Of a DNA stretch of 64,000 bases, positions 36,788 through 48,320 are shown one piece after another. Where the stretch lies: NCBI RefSeq assembly GCF_030160015.1, contig NZ_BSNN01000002.1, forward strand, positions 868,001-932,000. Direction: 5' to 3'. The position numbers and the translations under genes were made by a program. The DNA is from Amylibacter marinus (GTDB lineage Bacteria; Pseudomonadota; Alphaproteobacteria; Rhodobacterales; Rhodobacteraceae). Each line of letters starts with the position of its first letter. Within the stretch, counting starts at the first letter, position 1. A model generated the notes under the pieces. It made no database searches and was not told the origin of the DNA. It saw nothing but the letters and a program-made list of their open reading frames with translations.

Positions 36788-37621
36788 ATGAAACATTTAT
36801 TGAAAACCGCCCTGTGCGTAATCCTTAATATACTGGCCCTCGGAACCGCGGTGCTGGCAGATGTAACAAAGCATAGTGATATCCCCTATGGTGCAGATCC
36901 ATTGCACCGTATGGATATCTATGTACCCAAGCAGGCGCGCGGGGCTCCGGTCATTGCGATGGTGCACGGAGGTGGCTGGCATATCGGTGATAAATCCAAT
37001 GCCGGTGTGGTCGATAACAAACGAGATTACTGGACAAAGCGCGGTTATATTTTTGTCTCGATCAATTATCGCAAGATGCCCCAATCTGATCCCTATACTC
37101 AGGCCACGGATGTGGCGCGATCTTTTGCATATATTCAGAAAAATATAACGAAATATGGTGGTTCAGCGGGTAAATTGATCGCTATGGGCCATTCCGCGGG
37201 GGCCCACTTGGTGGCCTTGGTTCATACAGACATCGGGATGCGAAATCGCTTTGGTGTTAAAAAATGGTCTGGATCGGTTTTGCTGGATTCCGCAGCCTTT
37301 AATCTGCCCAATCTCATGCGAAATGATCCCCCAAAAATATATTTAAAAGCATTCGGCAACTCCCCAGCATTTTGGAAAAAAGCATCACCGGCCCATGCCC
37401 TAAAATCGGCACCATCGCCGATGTTAATCGTGTGTTCTACCATGCGCAAAATCGCCTGTAGTGACGGCAATTCATTCGCTAAACTGGCCCAAAAGCGCGG
37501 TGGTGCTGCGCAGGTTCTGCCGCTCAATAAATCCCACAGCGCGATAAACAAGACCCTTGGGAAATCACCAAGATACACCCAACAGGTCCATAATTGGATC
37601 AAGCAAACGCTCAAAAATTAG
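36788..37621 (+). CDS. Secreted alpha/beta hydrolase (carboxylesterase type)
   Basis: 277 residues from the ATG at 36788; the frame opens earlier inside prfC but only this start gives a signal peptide (MKHLLKTALCVILNILALGTAVLA in two parts, about 1-24). The oxyanion motif is HGGGWHIG (about 62-69) and the nucleophile elbow GHSAGAH (Ser at about 140). The C-terminal SHSAIN offers the catalytic His. Family members hydrolyse short-chain esters or feruloyl groups in the periplasm; the substrate is unknown. Confidence 0.87.
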   Translation: MKHLLKTALCVILNILALGTAVLADVTKHSDIPYGADPLHRMDIYVPKQARGAPVIAMVHGGGWHIGDKSNAGVVDNKRDYWTKRGYIFVSINYRKMPQSDPYTQATDVARSFAYIQKNITKYGGSAGKLIAMGHSAGAHLVALVHTDIGMRNRFGVKKWSGSVLLDSAAFNLPNLMRNDPPKIYLKAFGNSPAFWKKASPAHALKSAPSPMLIVCSTMRKIACSDGNSFAKLAQKRGGAAQVLPLNKSHSAINKTLGKSPRYTQQVHNWIKQTLKN

Positions 37622-37700
37622 CTAATTTTTCTAGGTTTTCCCACTGCAAGGTTAGAATTCTTCAAACCCTTCTCTCTATTTCGTAGATCAGGAGGTCCCC

Positions 37701-38501
37701 ATGTTCATATCCCTGTTGATCACATTTCTTCTTTGCGCCGCTGGTTCGGCCTATGTTTGGCACAGTGCAGGTGCGCCCAATCCCTCGTGGCGGGCGCATT
37801 ATCCCCCGATAAATCAACGCCCACGCAGCGGCCCCGTACCGCGTATGGCACGCTACCGCGCAAACCTTCACCAATCGACCATCAAACTCATGCCCGCCCT
37901 TCAGGCTAGTCCACATCCTGGACGTGCAAAGAGAAACAATCAGGCCAATCTTCTGGCCCTAAAGATCCAATTCGCGCAACAGCCGGAGATTTTGTTTCTG
38001 AACGCCCTGTGTATTGGCAACCTGCGGCGCAAGGACCCCGATCCGGAAATGCGCGCGTTGTTTTTCGACATCTGGACAAAGCAGCGCCGCTATATGTTGA
38101 AAAATATCGATACTCGCTGGCTCCTTTCCGCACTCATTACGTTCGAGTTTGTCTCGGACAATCCCCGTCAACAACAGGCCGCCACTACCTCATTCGCCTT
38201 TTTCTCGATGATGCGCCTATACGAATCTGAGCGCATGGTGCATGGTGCCTCACCCACCAAACAGTTGCGCAGAAATTTCCGCGTCCAAAAGGTGACCATG
38301 GGCTTTAACAGCAATTCTATGCTGCGCGGTGATGCCGATGAAAATCTGATAAAGCTGATGATCCGGCTCGCCGACAGCGATCCTGTAACAGGCCCCATGA
38401 TTGGCGAACTACTGGCACGCATGCACTGTGATCAAGGTAATATCTTCGCCCGCATCCGCAACGCCCGCGCCAAGAGACCTGATTCTGAGCGCAATATGTG
38501 A
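37701..38501 (+). CDS. Hypothetical 266-aa membrane-anchored protein
   Basis: Not recognised. It has a strong ribosome site (AGGAGG at about 37690-37695). An N-terminal hydrophobic segment (about 3-20) acts as anchor or signal, followed by a Pro/Arg-rich stretch (about 25-75) and a helical Ala/Leu/Arg-rich domain to the end with no known motif. It is basic overall. It follows the esterase by 79 bp on the same strand and may be cotranscribed. Confidence 0.75.
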   Translation: MFISLLITFLLCAAGSAYVWHSAGAPNPSWRAHYPPINQRPRSGPVPRMARYRANLHQSTIKLMPALQASPHPGRAKRNNQANLLALKIQFAQQPEILFLNALCIGNLRRKDPDPEMRALFFDIWTKQRRYMLKNIDTRWLLSALITFEFVSDNPRQQQAATTSFAFFSMMRLYESERMVHGASPTKQLRRNFRVQKVTMGFNSNSMLRGDADENLIKLMIRLADSDPVTGPMIGELLARMHCDQGNIFARIRNARAKRPDSERNM

Positions 38502-38560
38502 TTTATCGGCGCCAAAACTGCACTGATTTCACGAATTCAGGTAATTTATCCCCACTCAGT

Positions 38561-38589
38561 TTGACTCTTGAAGATTTACCCCTCATTAA
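38561..38589 (+). promoter_or_regulatory. Candidate promoter of the DEAD-box helicase gene
   Basis: TTGACT at 38561-38566 and CATTAA at 38584-38589 are separated by 17 nt, a fair sigma-70 match. The predicted transcript would have a leader of about 70 nt before the ATG at 38665. Confidence 0.35.
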
Positions 38590-38603
38590 CACCTCAGTTG
38601 AAG

Positions 38604-38640
38604 TGCCCCAATTCGGGGGCATGGCCGCGCTGTTTGCGGC
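38604..38640 (+). other. Two short hairpins in the predicted 5' leader of the helicase mRNA
   Basis: TGCCCC at 38604-38609 pairs with GGGGCA at 38616-38621, and GCCGC at 38624-38628 pairs with GCGGC at 38636-38640. They lie just upstream of the start codon region. No T-tract follows, so they are more likely leader structure than a terminator. Confidence 0.35.
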
Positions 38641-38664
38641 AAAAGTCGTAAACGTAAGGCAAAA

Positions 38665-40101
38665 ATGACAAAATTCTCTGATCTAAAACTCAGCCCAAAG
38701 GTGATGAAAGCCATCGCCGATGTGGGCTATGATACCCCAACCCCAATTCAAGCAGAGGCCATTCCCTATGCATTGGAAGGTCGGGATGTCTTGGGCATCG
38801 CCCAAACAGGCACCGGAAAAACCGCAGGATTTACGCTGCCGATGATCCACAAATTGGCCCGTGGCCGCGCCCGCGCACGAATGCCGCGCAGTCTTGTTTT
38901 GGCACCGACCCGCGAATTGGCCGCACAGGTGGCCGAAAACTTCGAACTCTATGCGAAATACGTAAAATTGGACATGGCTCTGTTGATTGGGGGTGTTTCG
39001 TTCAAAGATCAAGACAAGCTGATCGACCGCGGTGTTGATGTGCTAATTGCTACACCTGGCCGCCTGTTAGATCATTTCGAACGCGGCAAGCTGTTGCTGA
39101 CCGGTATTGAAATCATGGTGGTGGATGAGGCGGATCGCATGTTGGACATGGGTTTTATCCCCGATATCGAACGGATATTTAAGCTCACGCCCTTTACCCG
39201 CCAGACCTTGTTTTTCAGCGCCACAATGGCCCCCGAAATCACACGGATCACTCAAGAATTCCTATCAAACCCGCAGCGCGTAGAGGTGGCTCGCCAGGCG
39301 ACAACCTCTGAAAACATCGACCAAAAGGTCTGCTGTTTTACTGCATCCCACCGCAAGGCAGAAGCCAAGGAAAAACGCACCCTCTTGCGCAAGATCATCA
39401 CCGATGAGGGTGAACGCCTGACCAACGGGATCATCTTCTGCAATCGCAAAATCGATGTGGACATTGTGCTAAAATCCCTGAAAAAACACGGTTATTCCGC
39501 CGGCGCTATTCACGGGGATCTAGATCAGAAATACCGTATGCAGGTTCTAGATGGGTTCAAGAATAACGAGATTCAGCTACTGGTGGCATCCGATGTGGCG
39601 GCCCGCGGGCTGGACATCCCAAACGTCTCACACGTGTTCAACTACGATGTACCGATCCATTCGGAGGATTATGTCCACCGGATTGGCCGTACAGGCCGCG
39701 CCGGGCGCAGCGGCTGGGCCTTTATGCTCTGCCTGCCACACGAACAAAAGAATCTGGATAAAATCGAAGAGTTGGTGAAACATCCAATTCCACGCCTAGA
39801 GGCTCCAGAGCTCCCTAAACCCGCCCGTAAAGAGCCGCGCAAGGCCAAGGAGCAACCCAAAGAGCAATCCCCAGTTGGACAGGAACCAGCGGCTGAGAAA
39901 CCACACGCATCTGATCGACCGAAGGCGACGCCGAAATCTGCGCCAAAATCCACAACTAAACCCGCGCCAAAGCGTGGCAACGACAACCGTGTCAGAGGTC
40001 TGGGCCAACATGTTCCCGCCTTTTTGATGCGCAACATTCGTGGTGAAAACCCAGACCCAATTCCGCAGAGCGAAGGCTTAGCGCCAGACACCCAAGATTA
40101 A
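38665..40101 (+). CDS. DEAD-box ATP-dependent RNA helicase, RhlE-like
   Basis: 478 residues. Motifs in order: Q motif (PTPIQAEAIP), I AQTGTGKT (about 51-58), Ia PTREL, Ib TPGR, II VVDEADRMLDMGF, III SAT, V DVAARGLDIP and VI HRIGRTGRAGR. The C-terminal about 90 residues are a Lys/Pro/Ala-rich tail, as often seen in RhlE types, that probably binds RNA. Such helicases remodel ribosomal precursors and mRNA, often in the cold. A strong terminator follows. Confidence 0.95.
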   Translation: MTKFSDLKLSPKVMKAIADVGYDTPTPIQAEAIPYALEGRDVLGIAQTGTGKTAGFTLPMIHKLARGRARARMPRSLVLAPTRELAAQVAENFELYAKYVKLDMALLIGGVSFKDQDKLIDRGVDVLIATPGRLLDHFERGKLLLTGIEIMVVDEADRMLDMGFIPDIERIFKLTPFTRQTLFFSATMAPEITRITQEFLSNPQRVEVARQATTSENIDQKVCCFTASHRKAEAKEKRTLLRKIITDEGERLTNGIIFCNRKIDVDIVLKSLKKHGYSAGAIHGDLDQKYRMQVLDGFKNNEIQLLVASDVAARGLDIPNVSHVFNYDVPIHSEDYVHRIGRTGRAGRSGWAFMLCLPHEQKNLDKIEELVKHPIPRLEAPELPKPARKEPRKAKEQPKEQSPVGQEPAAEKPHASDRPKATPKSAPKSTTKPAPKRGNDNRVRGLGQHVPAFLMRNIRGENPDPIPQSEGLAPDTQD

Positions 40102-40135
40102 AAAAACCCTACACCATAATCGGTGTAGGGTTTTT
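40102..40135. terminator. Bidirectional terminator between the helicase and rnj
   Basis: AAAAACCCTACACC at 40102-40115 is fully complementary to GGTGTAGGGTTTTT at 40122-40135 around a 6-nt loop, with T-runs readable on both strands. It lies between two convergent genes and probably ends the long nuo-birA-coaX-rnj transcript as well. Confidence 0.87.
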
Positions 40136-40166
40136 CATTTCATAGGTGTGCTTGTGCGGTTGGCTG

Positions 40167-41837
40167 CTAACTTTCCAATCGGTTGATCAAAATTCGAGAT
40201 ACAGGTTTTTTTCCAACCTCATCGCGGCAAATCCGCGAAACGGTGCGTGCTACCAAATGTTCGACTTCTTCATCATCCAACAGGCGTTTTGCCTTTTGCG
40301 AAACAAGGACCCGTTCGATCTGCTCCTCGATCTGTGTTACCAGAGGCTCTTCTGCTTCGGATAACTCCGGCAGGCCAACCACCTCGGCCCAGACCCCTAA
40401 CACATCGGCATCTTCCATCACCAAGGACACTGCCACAAACCCGCGGGTGGCCATTCGAATGCGCTCTAGAACCACACCGTCATAGGCCCCAATCAGCTGT
40501 TTCCCATCTAGATAAATGCGGCCAGTTTCGATGGTGTCCACCACCTTGGCACCCTTTTCATCAATCTCAACAACACTGCCATTGGGGGCAACAATTGCCT
40601 GCATGCCATTGCTGATCGCCAGTTGCGCATGTTCTTTCAAATGTCGGTACTCGCCGTGCATCGGGATCAGCGTTGTAGGCTGTAGCAACGCATGAACCCG
40701 TTGCAAATCGGGGCGGTTGGCGTGGCCCGACACGTGGTATATCTCGGCGCTATCATCGATCACCTTCACCCCCTGCATGGCCAAAGAATTGATAATGCGC
40801 CCCACAGGCACCTCATTCCCAGGAATGGTCTTGGACGAGAACAGAAACGTATCGTTCTCCTTCATCGTTAGCCCGAGATACTTACCTCGCGCCAACTGAG
40901 CCGAGGCCGCTCGGCCCTCGCCCTGTGATCCGGTCACGATCAGCATTAAATTCTCGCGTGGCACCGATGCTACGTCCTCAAGGTCAATGCGCGGCGGAAA
41001 ATCCGTAAGCACCCCAGATTGCGTGGCATAACCCAGCATACGCTGCATAGAGCGCCCCAGCACACAAACGGAACGCCCCGCCGCAACACCCGCCTCGGCC
41101 AATGTCTTTAGCCGCGCGACGTTAGAGGCAAAAGTAGTGGCCACCACCATGCCCGACGCCTCGGAAATCATCTTGGCGATCGGTGCTTGAAGGGTGGATT
41201 CGGATCGTCCCTCTTTGTTTGAAAACACATTGGTGCTGTCGCAAACCAATACATCAACGCCCTTTTTACCCAAGGCCTTGAACATATCTGGGTCAAAGGC
41301 CTCGCCCACAATCGGATCAGCGTCCAATTTCAAATCACCCGTGTGTACCACGCGCAAGCCGCCGACCTCGATCACCAAACCAGATGCCTCAGGTATGGAA
41401 TGGGGAACTGGCAGGATCCCCACAGAAAATGGGCCAACCTTCTGCATTTCCGGATAGGGCGGCAGAATTTCGATCGCGCTAGCATCTAAACCGCGATCTT
41501 CCATTTTGGCGCGGGCTACGGCCGCGGTGAATTTGCGGCAATAAATCGGCGCATTCAGGCGTGGAAACAACAAACCAATTGCCCCGATATGATCCTCATG
41601 GGCATGGGTGATGAAAATACCATCCAGCTGATCGGCACGTTGTTGAATAAATTGCGTATCCGCCATGATCAAATCAACGCCAGGGGTGCCATCCATAGAC
41701 GGGAAGGTTACCCCCACATCCGCCAGAATATAGCGTTCCTGCCCCGATGGCCCATAGCCATAGAGATACATGTTCATTCCAATTTCGCCTGCACCACCGA
41801 GGGGCAGGTAAATCAATTTGTTTTTCGATGTCATCAT
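40167..41837 (-). CDS. rnj: Ribonuclease J
   Basis: 556 residues. Metallo-beta-lactamase/beta-CASP nuclease with both endonuclease and 5'-3' exonuclease capacity in this family. The zinc motif HAHEDHIGA lies at about 77-85; HTGDLKLD, the beta-CASP region CDSTN and VSGHANRPDL follow, with a C-terminal dimer domain. The start overlaps the coaX stop by one base. It is the usual major 5' exonuclease of alphaproteobacteria. Confidence 0.95.
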   Translation of the reverse strand: MMTSKNKLIYLPLGGAGEIGMNMYLYGYGPSGQERYILADVGVTFPSMDGTPGVDLIMADTQFIQQRADQLDGIFITHAHEDHIGAIGLLFPRLNAPIYCRKFTAAVARAKMEDRGLDASAIEILPPYPEMQKVGPFSVGILPVPHSIPEASGLVIEVGGLRVVHTGDLKLDADPIVGEAFDPDMFKALGKKGVDVLVCDSTNVFSNKEGRSESTLQAPIAKMISEASGMVVATTFASNVARLKTLAEAGVAAGRSVCVLGRSMQRMLGYATQSGVLTDFPPRIDLEDVASVPRENLMLIVTGSQGEGRAASAQLARGKYLGLTMKENDTFLFSSKTIPGNEVPVGRIINSLAMQGVKVIDDSAEIYHVSGHANRPDLQRVHALLQPTTLIPMHGEYRHLKEHAQLAISNGMQAIVAPNGSVVEIDEKGAKVVDTIETGRIYLDGKQLIGAYDGVVLERIRMATRGFVAVSLVMEDADVLGVWAEVVGLPELSEAEEPLVTQIEEQIERVLVSQKAKRLLDDEEVEHLVARTVSRICRDEVGKKPVSRILINRLES

Positions 41838-42604
41838 CAGTTCCGATTTGCTTGGTCGATCAGATACAGCCCATGCAAAGTTAATTCTAGGTCTATCTGA
41901 TCAATAACGCGGGTTCCGCGTTCATAAAGTGTAGAAAGCCCGCCTGTGGCGATTACCTTCATCGGGCGGGGGTGTTCGGCGCGGATTTGGGTGCATATGC
42001 CATCGACCAATCCAACATAACCCCAAAATACCCCAGATTGCATGCAAGCCAGCGTATTGGTGCCAATTACCTTCTCGGGTTGGGCCACATCGATATGGGG
42101 TAATGCGGCCGCACGCTCGTGCAAGGCCTGCATAGATAGGTTAACACCCGGTGCTATTACGCCGCCAATATAAGCGCCATCATGATCAACCACATCAAAT
42201 GTGGTTGCAGTGCCAAAATCCACCACAATTAAATCGCCGCCATAGCGATTATAGGCACCAATGGTATTTACCAACCGATCAGGCCCCACTGTGGTGCCCT
42301 CGTCCACGCGCACATCTATCCCCAAAACACACCCAGCACGTCCCACCACAACTGGGCGACAATCAAAATAGCGATCCGTTAACACCCGCAGGTTAAACAC
42401 CACGCGCGGCACTGTCGAGCTGATGACTGCACGCGTGATCTTGGCGTTTATACCCGCCAATTCTATCAGCTGATTTAGCCAGACAAAATATTCATCAGCC
42501 GTGCGCCCCACGTTGGTTTCACAGCGCCATTGGGCAATGAATTCAGTGCCGTCATGCAATGCAAAAACCGAATTGGTATTCCCTACATCTATTGCCAGTA
42601 ACAT
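41837..42604 (-). CDS. coaX: Type III pantothenate kinase
   Basis: 255 residues from the ATG at 42604, giving the family N-terminus MLLAIDVGNTNS; the frame opens to 42646 inside birA. It phosphorylates pantothenate, the first step of CoA synthesis. Motifs: DVGNTNSVF (6-14), GPDRLVN, VDFGTATTFDVVD and GGVIAPGVNLS. It sits between birA (4 bp) and rnj (1-nt overlap), the typical arrangement after nuoN in Rhodobacteraceae. Confidence 0.96.
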   Translation of the reverse strand: MLLAIDVGNTNSVFALHDGTEFIAQWRCETNVGRTADEYFVWLNQLIELAGINAKITRAVISSTVPRVVFNLRVLTDRYFDCRPVVVGRAGCVLGIDVRVDEGTTVGPDRLVNTIGAYNRYGGDLIVVDFGTATTFDVVDHDGAYIGGVIAPGVNLSMQALHERAAALPHIDVAQPEKVIGTNTLACMQSGVFWGYVGLVDGICTQIRAEHPRPMKVIATGGLSTLYERGTRVIDQIDLELTLHGLYLIDQANRN

Positions 42605-42608
42605 TTGC

Positions 42609-43346
42609 CTAACTTTCGAAAAATATATCCGCCGCCGTGATGGCATGGCGTGTTCCGTTTGCTTCTATTACAACCGCACCTTCGTCGTCTATGGTGTGAA
42701 ATATTCCCGTGATCTCACGGCGGGGCATGCGCGCGGTGATCACCTGTCCAATACGCGCCGCGTGGGCCAGCCACGCGGTGCGGGTGGGCCCAAACCCATG
42801 GGTTGCAAAGTTGGCTTCGCGCTGTGCAAATTTGGCGGCCAATACCTCTAGAAAATCCTCTGGCCCCACCACCGCGCCTAAATCGATTGGTGTAGCGCTG
42901 CCTGCCTCTAGCGCGCTGATATCGGGGCTATGGGCCAAGTTAACCCCAACACCAATGCACAAATGACTTGGCCCGTTGCCACAGGTTTCTAACAAAATAC
43001 CTGCAAGCTTGCGCCCATCACACAGCACATCATTGGGCCATTTCAGGGTGAAACGATCGGGCGTGCCCGTCACCTCAACCAAGGCATCATAAAGCGCCAA
43101 CGCGGTCACAAAACTATGTAACGCCACTTGGGTTAGCGTGCCGTTGATCGGCTTCAGAAGCGTTGCCGAAAAATTTCCCCGCGCAGAATTCCAAACCCGT
43201 CCGCGCCGGCCAACTCCCGCGCTCTGTGCCCATGCCATGATCCACAGCGGCGCACCACACTGATCCGCACGCCTCTTGGCCTCGGCATTGGTACTGTCAA
43301 TTTCATCCAAGACCACACGGTCAAACCCCTGGGGCCACTGGCTCAT
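42609..43346 (-). CDS. birA: Biotin--[acetyl-CoA-carboxylase] ligase
   Basis: 245 residues, the catalytic domain only with no N-terminal DNA-binding domain, so it does not act as the bio repressor. Active-site motifs are [17 protein letters not shown] (about 42-58) and [21 protein letters not shown] (split around 101-120). It attaches biotin to carboxylase carrier proteins. The start overlaps the nuoN stop by 4 nt. Confidence 0.94.
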   Translation of the reverse strand: MSQWPQGFDRVVLDEIDSTNAEAKRRADQCGAPLWIMAWAQSAGVGRRGRVWNSARGNFSATLLKPINGTLTQVALHSFVTALALYDALVEVTGTPDRFTLKWPNDVLCDGRKLAGILLETCGNGPSHLCIGVGVNLAHSPDISALEAGSATPIDLGAVVGPEDFLEVLAAKFAQREANFATHGFGPTRTAWLAHAARIGQVITARMPRREITGIFHTIDDEGAVVIEANGTRHAITAADIFFES

Positions 43347-44782
43347 TTTAACAGGCTAGCGGCCGCATCTGCGGCGATTGGCTGAACGCCGAACAGGTTG
43401 ACCACCCCGACGACCATAATCAGTGCCGCCCCATATAGGGCCATCTTGTGCATCACGGGCATTACGCCGTCTAGCGCGTCAACCTCGTCGCCAAAATAGA
43501 TATGGCGAATAATTCGCAGATAATAGAATGCGCCAATTACCGAAGCGATAACACCAGCAATGGCCAGCCAAGCCAACCCAGCATCCACAGCGGCCTGCAA
43601 CACATACAGTTTGCCGAAAAAACCCGCCAGTGGCGGAATACCTGCCAGCGAAAACATCAAGGCGCTAATGGCAGCAGCGCGTGCCGGTTCCACCTTGGAA
43701 TACATGCCCAATGATTTAATATCCGTAATTGGGCGTCCCTCGCGTTCCATGTTCAAAATAAACGCAAAAACCCCGATGTTCATGGTGACATAAATCGCCA
43801 TATAAATTAGTAGCGCCGCCACCCCATCCTCAGTTCCAGAGGCCAACCCCACCAAGGCAAAGCCCATATGTGCAATAGATGAAAACGCCATCAGGCGTTT
43901 GATATTGCTCTGACCAATCGCGGCAATCGACCCCAAGAACATAGAAACAACCGCCAGAAACGCCACGATCTGTTGCCAATCAGCTACCGCACCACCAAAG
44001 GCATCATGCACCACCCGTGCAAACAGCGCGGCCGCCGCCATTTTTGGCGCCGTTGCGAAAAACCCAGTAACCGGCGTGGGTGAGCCTTCGTAAACATCTG
44101 GTGTCCACATATGAAACGGCGCGGCCGATATCTTGAATGCCATGCCAACACTTAGGAATACCAACCCAAACAGCAGGCCAAACCCCAGGTCACCCTCGTG
44201 GATCGTGGAGGCTATACCCGCAAAATTTGTGGTACCCGCAAAGCCATAGACCAAGGAAGCCCCATATAACAGAATCCCGGAAGATAGCGCTCCCAAGACA
44301 AAATATTTCAGCCCTGCCTCGGTAGAGCGCACCGAGTCTCGGCGAAATGAAGCCACCACATACAGCGAGAGCGATTGCAATTCCAACCCCATATAAAGCG
44401 CCATCAGATCCCCCGCAGAGACCATCAACATCATCCCTAGAACCGCCAAGGCGATCAAAATTGGGAATTCAAATTTCAACAGGTTATGTTTTTCCAGATA
44501 CTGGCGCGATAGCAACAGCATAACCGCCGAGGCCCAGAGCATCACCACCTTGGCAAAGCGTCCAAACTCATCATTTACAAAGGCACCGTTAAACGCAACA
44601 TCACTGCCCGCAGGGGCAAGCCCGATCCATGCCCCCAGCAGGAATAAAACCCCCGCGGTGGCCCAAAACATCAATCCAGCCAAGCGATCCTTGCCGCCGT
44701 ATACCGCAAACATCAATGCCGCCATGGCAAAAACAGCCAGAAAAATTTCTGGCAAAATGATGTTAATATCTCCGCTGTTCAT
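43343..44782 (-). CDS. nuoN: NADH-quinone oxidoreductase subunit N
   Basis: 479 residues with about 14 membrane helices. Antiporter-like subunit of complex I, one of the three proton-pumping modules. Conserved membrane residues are in [13 protein letters not shown] and [24 protein letters not shown] (split about 220-243). Last gene of the nuo series; overlaps birA by 4 nt. Confidence 0.97.
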   Translation of the reverse strand: MNSGDINIILPEIFLAVFAMAALMFAVYGGKDRLAGLMFWATAGVLFLLGAWIGLAPAGSDVAFNGAFVNDEFGRFAKVVMLWASAVMLLLSRQYLEKHNLLKFEFPILIALAVLGMMLMVSAGDLMALYMGLELQSLSLYVVASFRRDSVRSTEAGLKYFVLGALSSGILLYGASLVYGFAGTTNFAGIASTIHEGDLGFGLLFGLVFLSVGMAFKISAAPFHMWTPDVYEGSPTPVTGFFATAPKMAAAALFARVVHDAFGGAVADWQQIVAFLAVVSMFLGSIAAIGQSNIKRLMAFSSIAHMGFALVGLASGTEDGVAALLIYMAIYVTMNIGVFAFILNMEREGRPITDIKSLGMYSKVEPARAAAISALMFSLAGIPPLAGFFGKLYVLQAAVDAGLAWLAIAGVIASVIGAFYYLRIIRHIYFGDEVDALDGVMPVMHKMALYGAALIMVVGVVNLFGVQPIAADAAASLLK

Positions 44783-44795
44783 GGCTGGATATCCT

Positions 44796-46343
44796 TTAAT
44801 GTGCTGCTGGCGCTTGGGGGGCGGTATCTGATACCAGCCCCTGCGCTGTGTTTACGTTTTCCAACAGTGCGCTGGTGCTGGGGCCGATCAGATCGAGGAT
44901 CAATGCAGGGTAAACACCCAACAGAATGGTCATCACAATCAGGGGCGCCATCAGCATCTTCTCGCGGGTATCCATATCTAATATACCCTTCAGGCTGCCT
45001 TTTATCAGATCACCAAATATCACGCGACGATACAGCCATAGCGCATAACCCGCCGAGAAGATCACCCCTGTAGTGGCCACAAAGGCAACCCAGGTGTTGG
45101 CCTGAAACACCGCTGTTAAGGTTAAAAACTCGCCCACAAACCCAGATGTGCCTGGCAGGCCCACATTCGCCATGGTAAACAACATGAACACCGCCGCATA
45201 GACGGGCATGCGGATAACCAAGCCTCCATAGGCGTCTATCTCGCGGGTATGCATGCGATCATAAATCACCCCAACCGCTAGGAACAACGCCGCTGAAATA
45301 AACCCATGGCTCAACATCTGGTAAATTGCACCATCCAACCCCTGCTGATTCAGCGCAAAAATACCCATGGTTACGAACCCCATGTGCGCCACCGATGAAT
45401 AGGCAATCAGCTTTTTCATATCTTCCTGCACCAAGGCCACAAGCGATGTGTAAACAATGGCGATGGCAGATAGCCATAATAGGAAATTCGCCATGACTTC
45501 TGCCCCGACAGGAAACATTGGCAAACTAAAGCGCAAAAAGCCATAGCCACCCATTTTCAACAGAATCGCGGCCAAGACCACAGACCCCGCAGTTGGCGCC
45601 TGAACATGAGCATCAGGCAACCACGTGTGTACAGGCCACATCGGCATCTTCACCGCAAAGCTGGCAAAAAACGCAAGGAATAACAGGGTTTGAATTCCCC
45701 CCACAACGCTAACGCCCAAGATGACCATATCCTTGGAGGCAAACTGATGTTGCATCAAGGCCGCGATATCCGTGGTGCCCGCATCAAACCACATATAGAT
45801 CATCGCCACCAGCATCAGAACCGATCCTAGCAGCGTATAAAGGAAGAATTTAAACGCCGCATAAACGCGATCCTTGCCCCCCCAAATGCCCACAATCAGG
45901 AACATCGGAATAAGGCCGGCCTCGAAAATCACATAGAACAGGATCAGATCCAGCGCACAGAATACACCCAGCATTAGGGTTTCCAGCACAAGGAACATGA
46001 TCATATATTCCTTTACACGGTGGGTCACCGACCAACAGGCGCCGATGACGATGGGCATCAAGAATGTGGTTAGCATCACAAATAGGATCGATATTCCATC
46101 TACACCTACCTTATATTTCAGTCCCGCAATCCAATCGTATTCCTCTACAAATTGAAAAGAGGTGTCCAGCGGGTCAAAATTGATCAAAACCGGCATGCTA
46201 ATCAAAAAGGTCGCCAATGTGGCAACCAGCGCCAAAACCTTAGCGTTGCGCTGCGCTGCGGCGTCTTCACCTCGTAAAACAACCATCAGAATTAAGGCTG
46301 CCAATGAAGGTAAAAAAATCACCAGTGAGAGAACATTATCCAT
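44796..46343 (-). CDS. nuoM: NADH-quinone oxidoreductase subunit M
   Basis: 515 residues from the ATG at 46343, which overlaps the nuoL stop (TGATG); the longer frame to 46373 lies within nuoL. About 14 membrane helices of the antiporter type. Motifs: [20 protein letters not shown] with the key Glu, [20 protein letters not shown] and SSVAHMGFV. Proton-pumping module between nuoL and nuoN. Confidence 0.97.
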   Translation of the reverse strand: MDNVLSLVIFLPSLAALILMVVLRGEDAAAQRNAKVLALVATLATFLISMPVLINFDPLDTSFQFVEEYDWIAGLKYKVGVDGISILFVMLTTFLMPIVIGACWSVTHRVKEYMIMFLVLETLMLGVFCALDLILFYVIFEAGLIPMFLIVGIWGGKDRVYAAFKFFLYTLLGSVLMLVAMIYMWFDAGTTDIAALMQHQFASKDMVILGVSVVGGIQTLLFLAFFASFAVKMPMWPVHTWLPDAHVQAPTAGSVVLAAILLKMGGYGFLRFSLPMFPVGAEVMANFLLWLSAIAIVYTSLVALVQEDMKKLIAYSSVAHMGFVTMGIFALNQQGLDGAIYQMLSHGFISAALFLAVGVIYDRMHTREIDAYGGLVIRMPVYAAVFMLFTMANVGLPGTSGFVGEFLTLTAVFQANTWVAFVATTGVIFSAGYALWLYRRVIFGDLIKGSLKGILDMDTREKMLMAPLIVMTILLGVYPALILDLIGPSTSALLENVNTAQGLVSDTAPQAPAAH

Positions 46344-48316
46344 CAGTGCGCTCCCCCACCCAATGCAAACCATGTAACAATCACAACAACCCCAATCACC
46401 ATGACAAAGGCATAGTGGAACAAATAGCCCGACTGTATTGCCTGATATTTACGCGTAAGGAAGGGGATCACCCCCATCGCCAAACCGTTGATGCCGCCAT
46501 CAATCACTGCGCCATCGCCCTTTTTCCACAGGATATGCCCTAACCATTTGGTGGGGCGCACGAACAAAATGCCGTAGAGTTCGTCAAAATACCATTTGTT
46601 CAGGAAAAACGCATAGAGGCCGCTATGGCTTTTTGCAAGATTGTCTGGATTTTCAGGCGACCAGATATAAAACCAAAGCGCCATAATCAGACCAAAGGCC
46701 ATCGCAACAAAGGGGGATACCTTTACCCAATTTGCAACACTATGCGCATCATGCACCACATGATTGGTATCGTGATTGGCATACAGAGATGTACCAAAAA
46801 ACTCTTCCCAGTGGTGGCCAAAGAAATCTTCGTACCAGAACATGCCAGCAAAAATCGCCCCCAGCGCCAAAACACCCAAAGGTATTAACATCACCATCGG
46901 GCTCTCATGCGCATGATCGTGAGTATTCGCATCCCCACGCGGGGCACCGTAGAAGGTCATAAATATCAAACGCCACGAATAAAAACTGGTCATCGCCGCC
47001 GCGACCACCAGCATCACAAATCCATATAGCCCCACACCACCTGCGGCATAAGAACTCTCAATAATCGCATCCTTTGATAGAAATCCAGCAAAGCCAACAT
47101 GCGTTAGCGGTATACCAACACCCGTAATGGCCAAGGTGCCAATCATCATCGCCGCAAAGGTCATTGGAATTTTTTTGCGCAGGCCACCGTAATTGCGCAT
47201 GTCCTGCTCGTGATGCATGGCGTGGATCACCGACCCCGCCCCCAGGAACAACATCGCCTTGAAAAACGCGTGCGTAAACAAATGGAACATCGCCGCGCCA
47301 TAGGCGCCAACACCCGCCGCCACAAACATGTAGCCCAGCTGGGAACAAGTAGAATAGGCGATCACCCGTTTGATATCATTTTGTACCAATCCAACGGTGG
47401 CTGCGAAAAATGCTGTGGTTGCGCCAATGATCACAATAAAGCTGGGCGTAAAGACCGCATATTCCAGTAATGGCGACAGACGGCAGACCATAAACACACC
47501 GGCCGTAACCATGGTGGCCGCATGGATCAGCGCCGACACTGGGGTCGGGCCTTCCATCGCATCAGGCAACCATGTGTGCAGCCCCAATTGCGCGGACTTG
47601 CCCATCGCACCGATGAACAACAGCATGGTGATAACCTCTAGCGCATTCAGCTCCCAACTCAGGAAATGCAGGGTGGTCTTGCTGAGTTCCTTCGCATTAT
47701 GCGGGTCAAGTACTTCGGAAAAATTGATGCTATCCGTCAAGTAAAACAGCGCAAAGATCCCCAACGCAAAGCCGAAATCCCCAACGCGGTTGACAATAAA
47801 GGCCTTCATCGCCGCGGCACCTGCGGATGGCTTGCGATAGTAAAATCCGATCAACAAATAGGATGCAACGCCCACACCCTCCCAGCCAAAGAACATCTGC
47901 AACAGATTATCTGCCGTAACCAACATCAGCATCGCAAAGGTAAAGAACGATAGATATGCGAAAAAGCGCGGCTTATAGCTCTCGCCGTCTTTCCATTGTG
48001 GATCATGAGACATGTAGCCCCAAGAATACAAGTGCACCAAGGACGACACAGAGGTCACCACAATCAACATTATTGCGGTTAAACGATCCAACCGAATGGC
48101 CCAATCAGCAGACAGCGTCCCACTTTCTACCCAGCGGAACAAGGTGATAACCTCGGTCTCGCCATGAAAGCTGAAAAACACTACCCAAGACAGCGCGGCC
48201 GATAGGAACAACAGGCCCGTGGCGATGATCATCGAGACCTTCTCGCCAAACAATGGATGCCCGAAGCCACATAAAAACGCACCCAGTAGCGGAGCAAAAA
48301 GCAGGATCGTTTCCAT
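46343..48316 (-). CDS. nuoL: NADH-quinone oxidoreductase subunit L
   Basis: 657 residues. Distal antiporter module with about 16 helices, including the long lateral helix that reaches along the membrane arm (C-terminal 100 residues). Signatures: [39 protein letters not shown] and [20 protein letters not shown]. It is 4 bp from nuoK and overlaps nuoM by one base. Confidence 0.97.
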   Translation of the reverse strand: METILLFAPLLGAFLCGFGHPLFGEKVSMIIATGLLFLSAALSWVVFFSFHGETEVITLFRWVESGTLSADWAIRLDRLTAIMLIVVTSVSSLVHLYSWGYMSHDPQWKDGESYKPRFFAYLSFFTFAMLMLVTADNLLQMFFGWEGVGVASYLLIGFYYRKPSAGAAAMKAFIVNRVGDFGFALGIFALFYLTDSINFSEVLDPHNAKELSKTTLHFLSWELNALEVITMLLFIGAMGKSAQLGLHTWLPDAMEGPTPVSALIHAATMVTAGVFMVCRLSPLLEYAVFTPSFIVIIGATTAFFAATVGLVQNDIKRVIAYSTCSQLGYMFVAAGVGAYGAAMFHLFTHAFFKAMLFLGAGSVIHAMHHEQDMRNYGGLRKKIPMTFAAMMIGTLAITGVGIPLTHVGFAGFLSKDAIIESSYAAGGVGLYGFVMLVVAAAMTSFYSWRLIFMTFYGAPRGDANTHDHAHESPMVMLIPLGVLALGAIFAGMFWYEDFFGHHWEEFFGTSLYANHDTNHVVHDAHSVANWVKVSPFVAMAFGLIMALWFYIWSPENPDNLAKSHSGLYAFFLNKWYFDELYGILFVRPTKWLGHILWKKGDGAVIDGGINGLAMGVIPFLTRKYQAIQSGYLFHYAFVMVIGVVVIVTWFALGGGAH

Positions 48317-48320
48317 CTGC

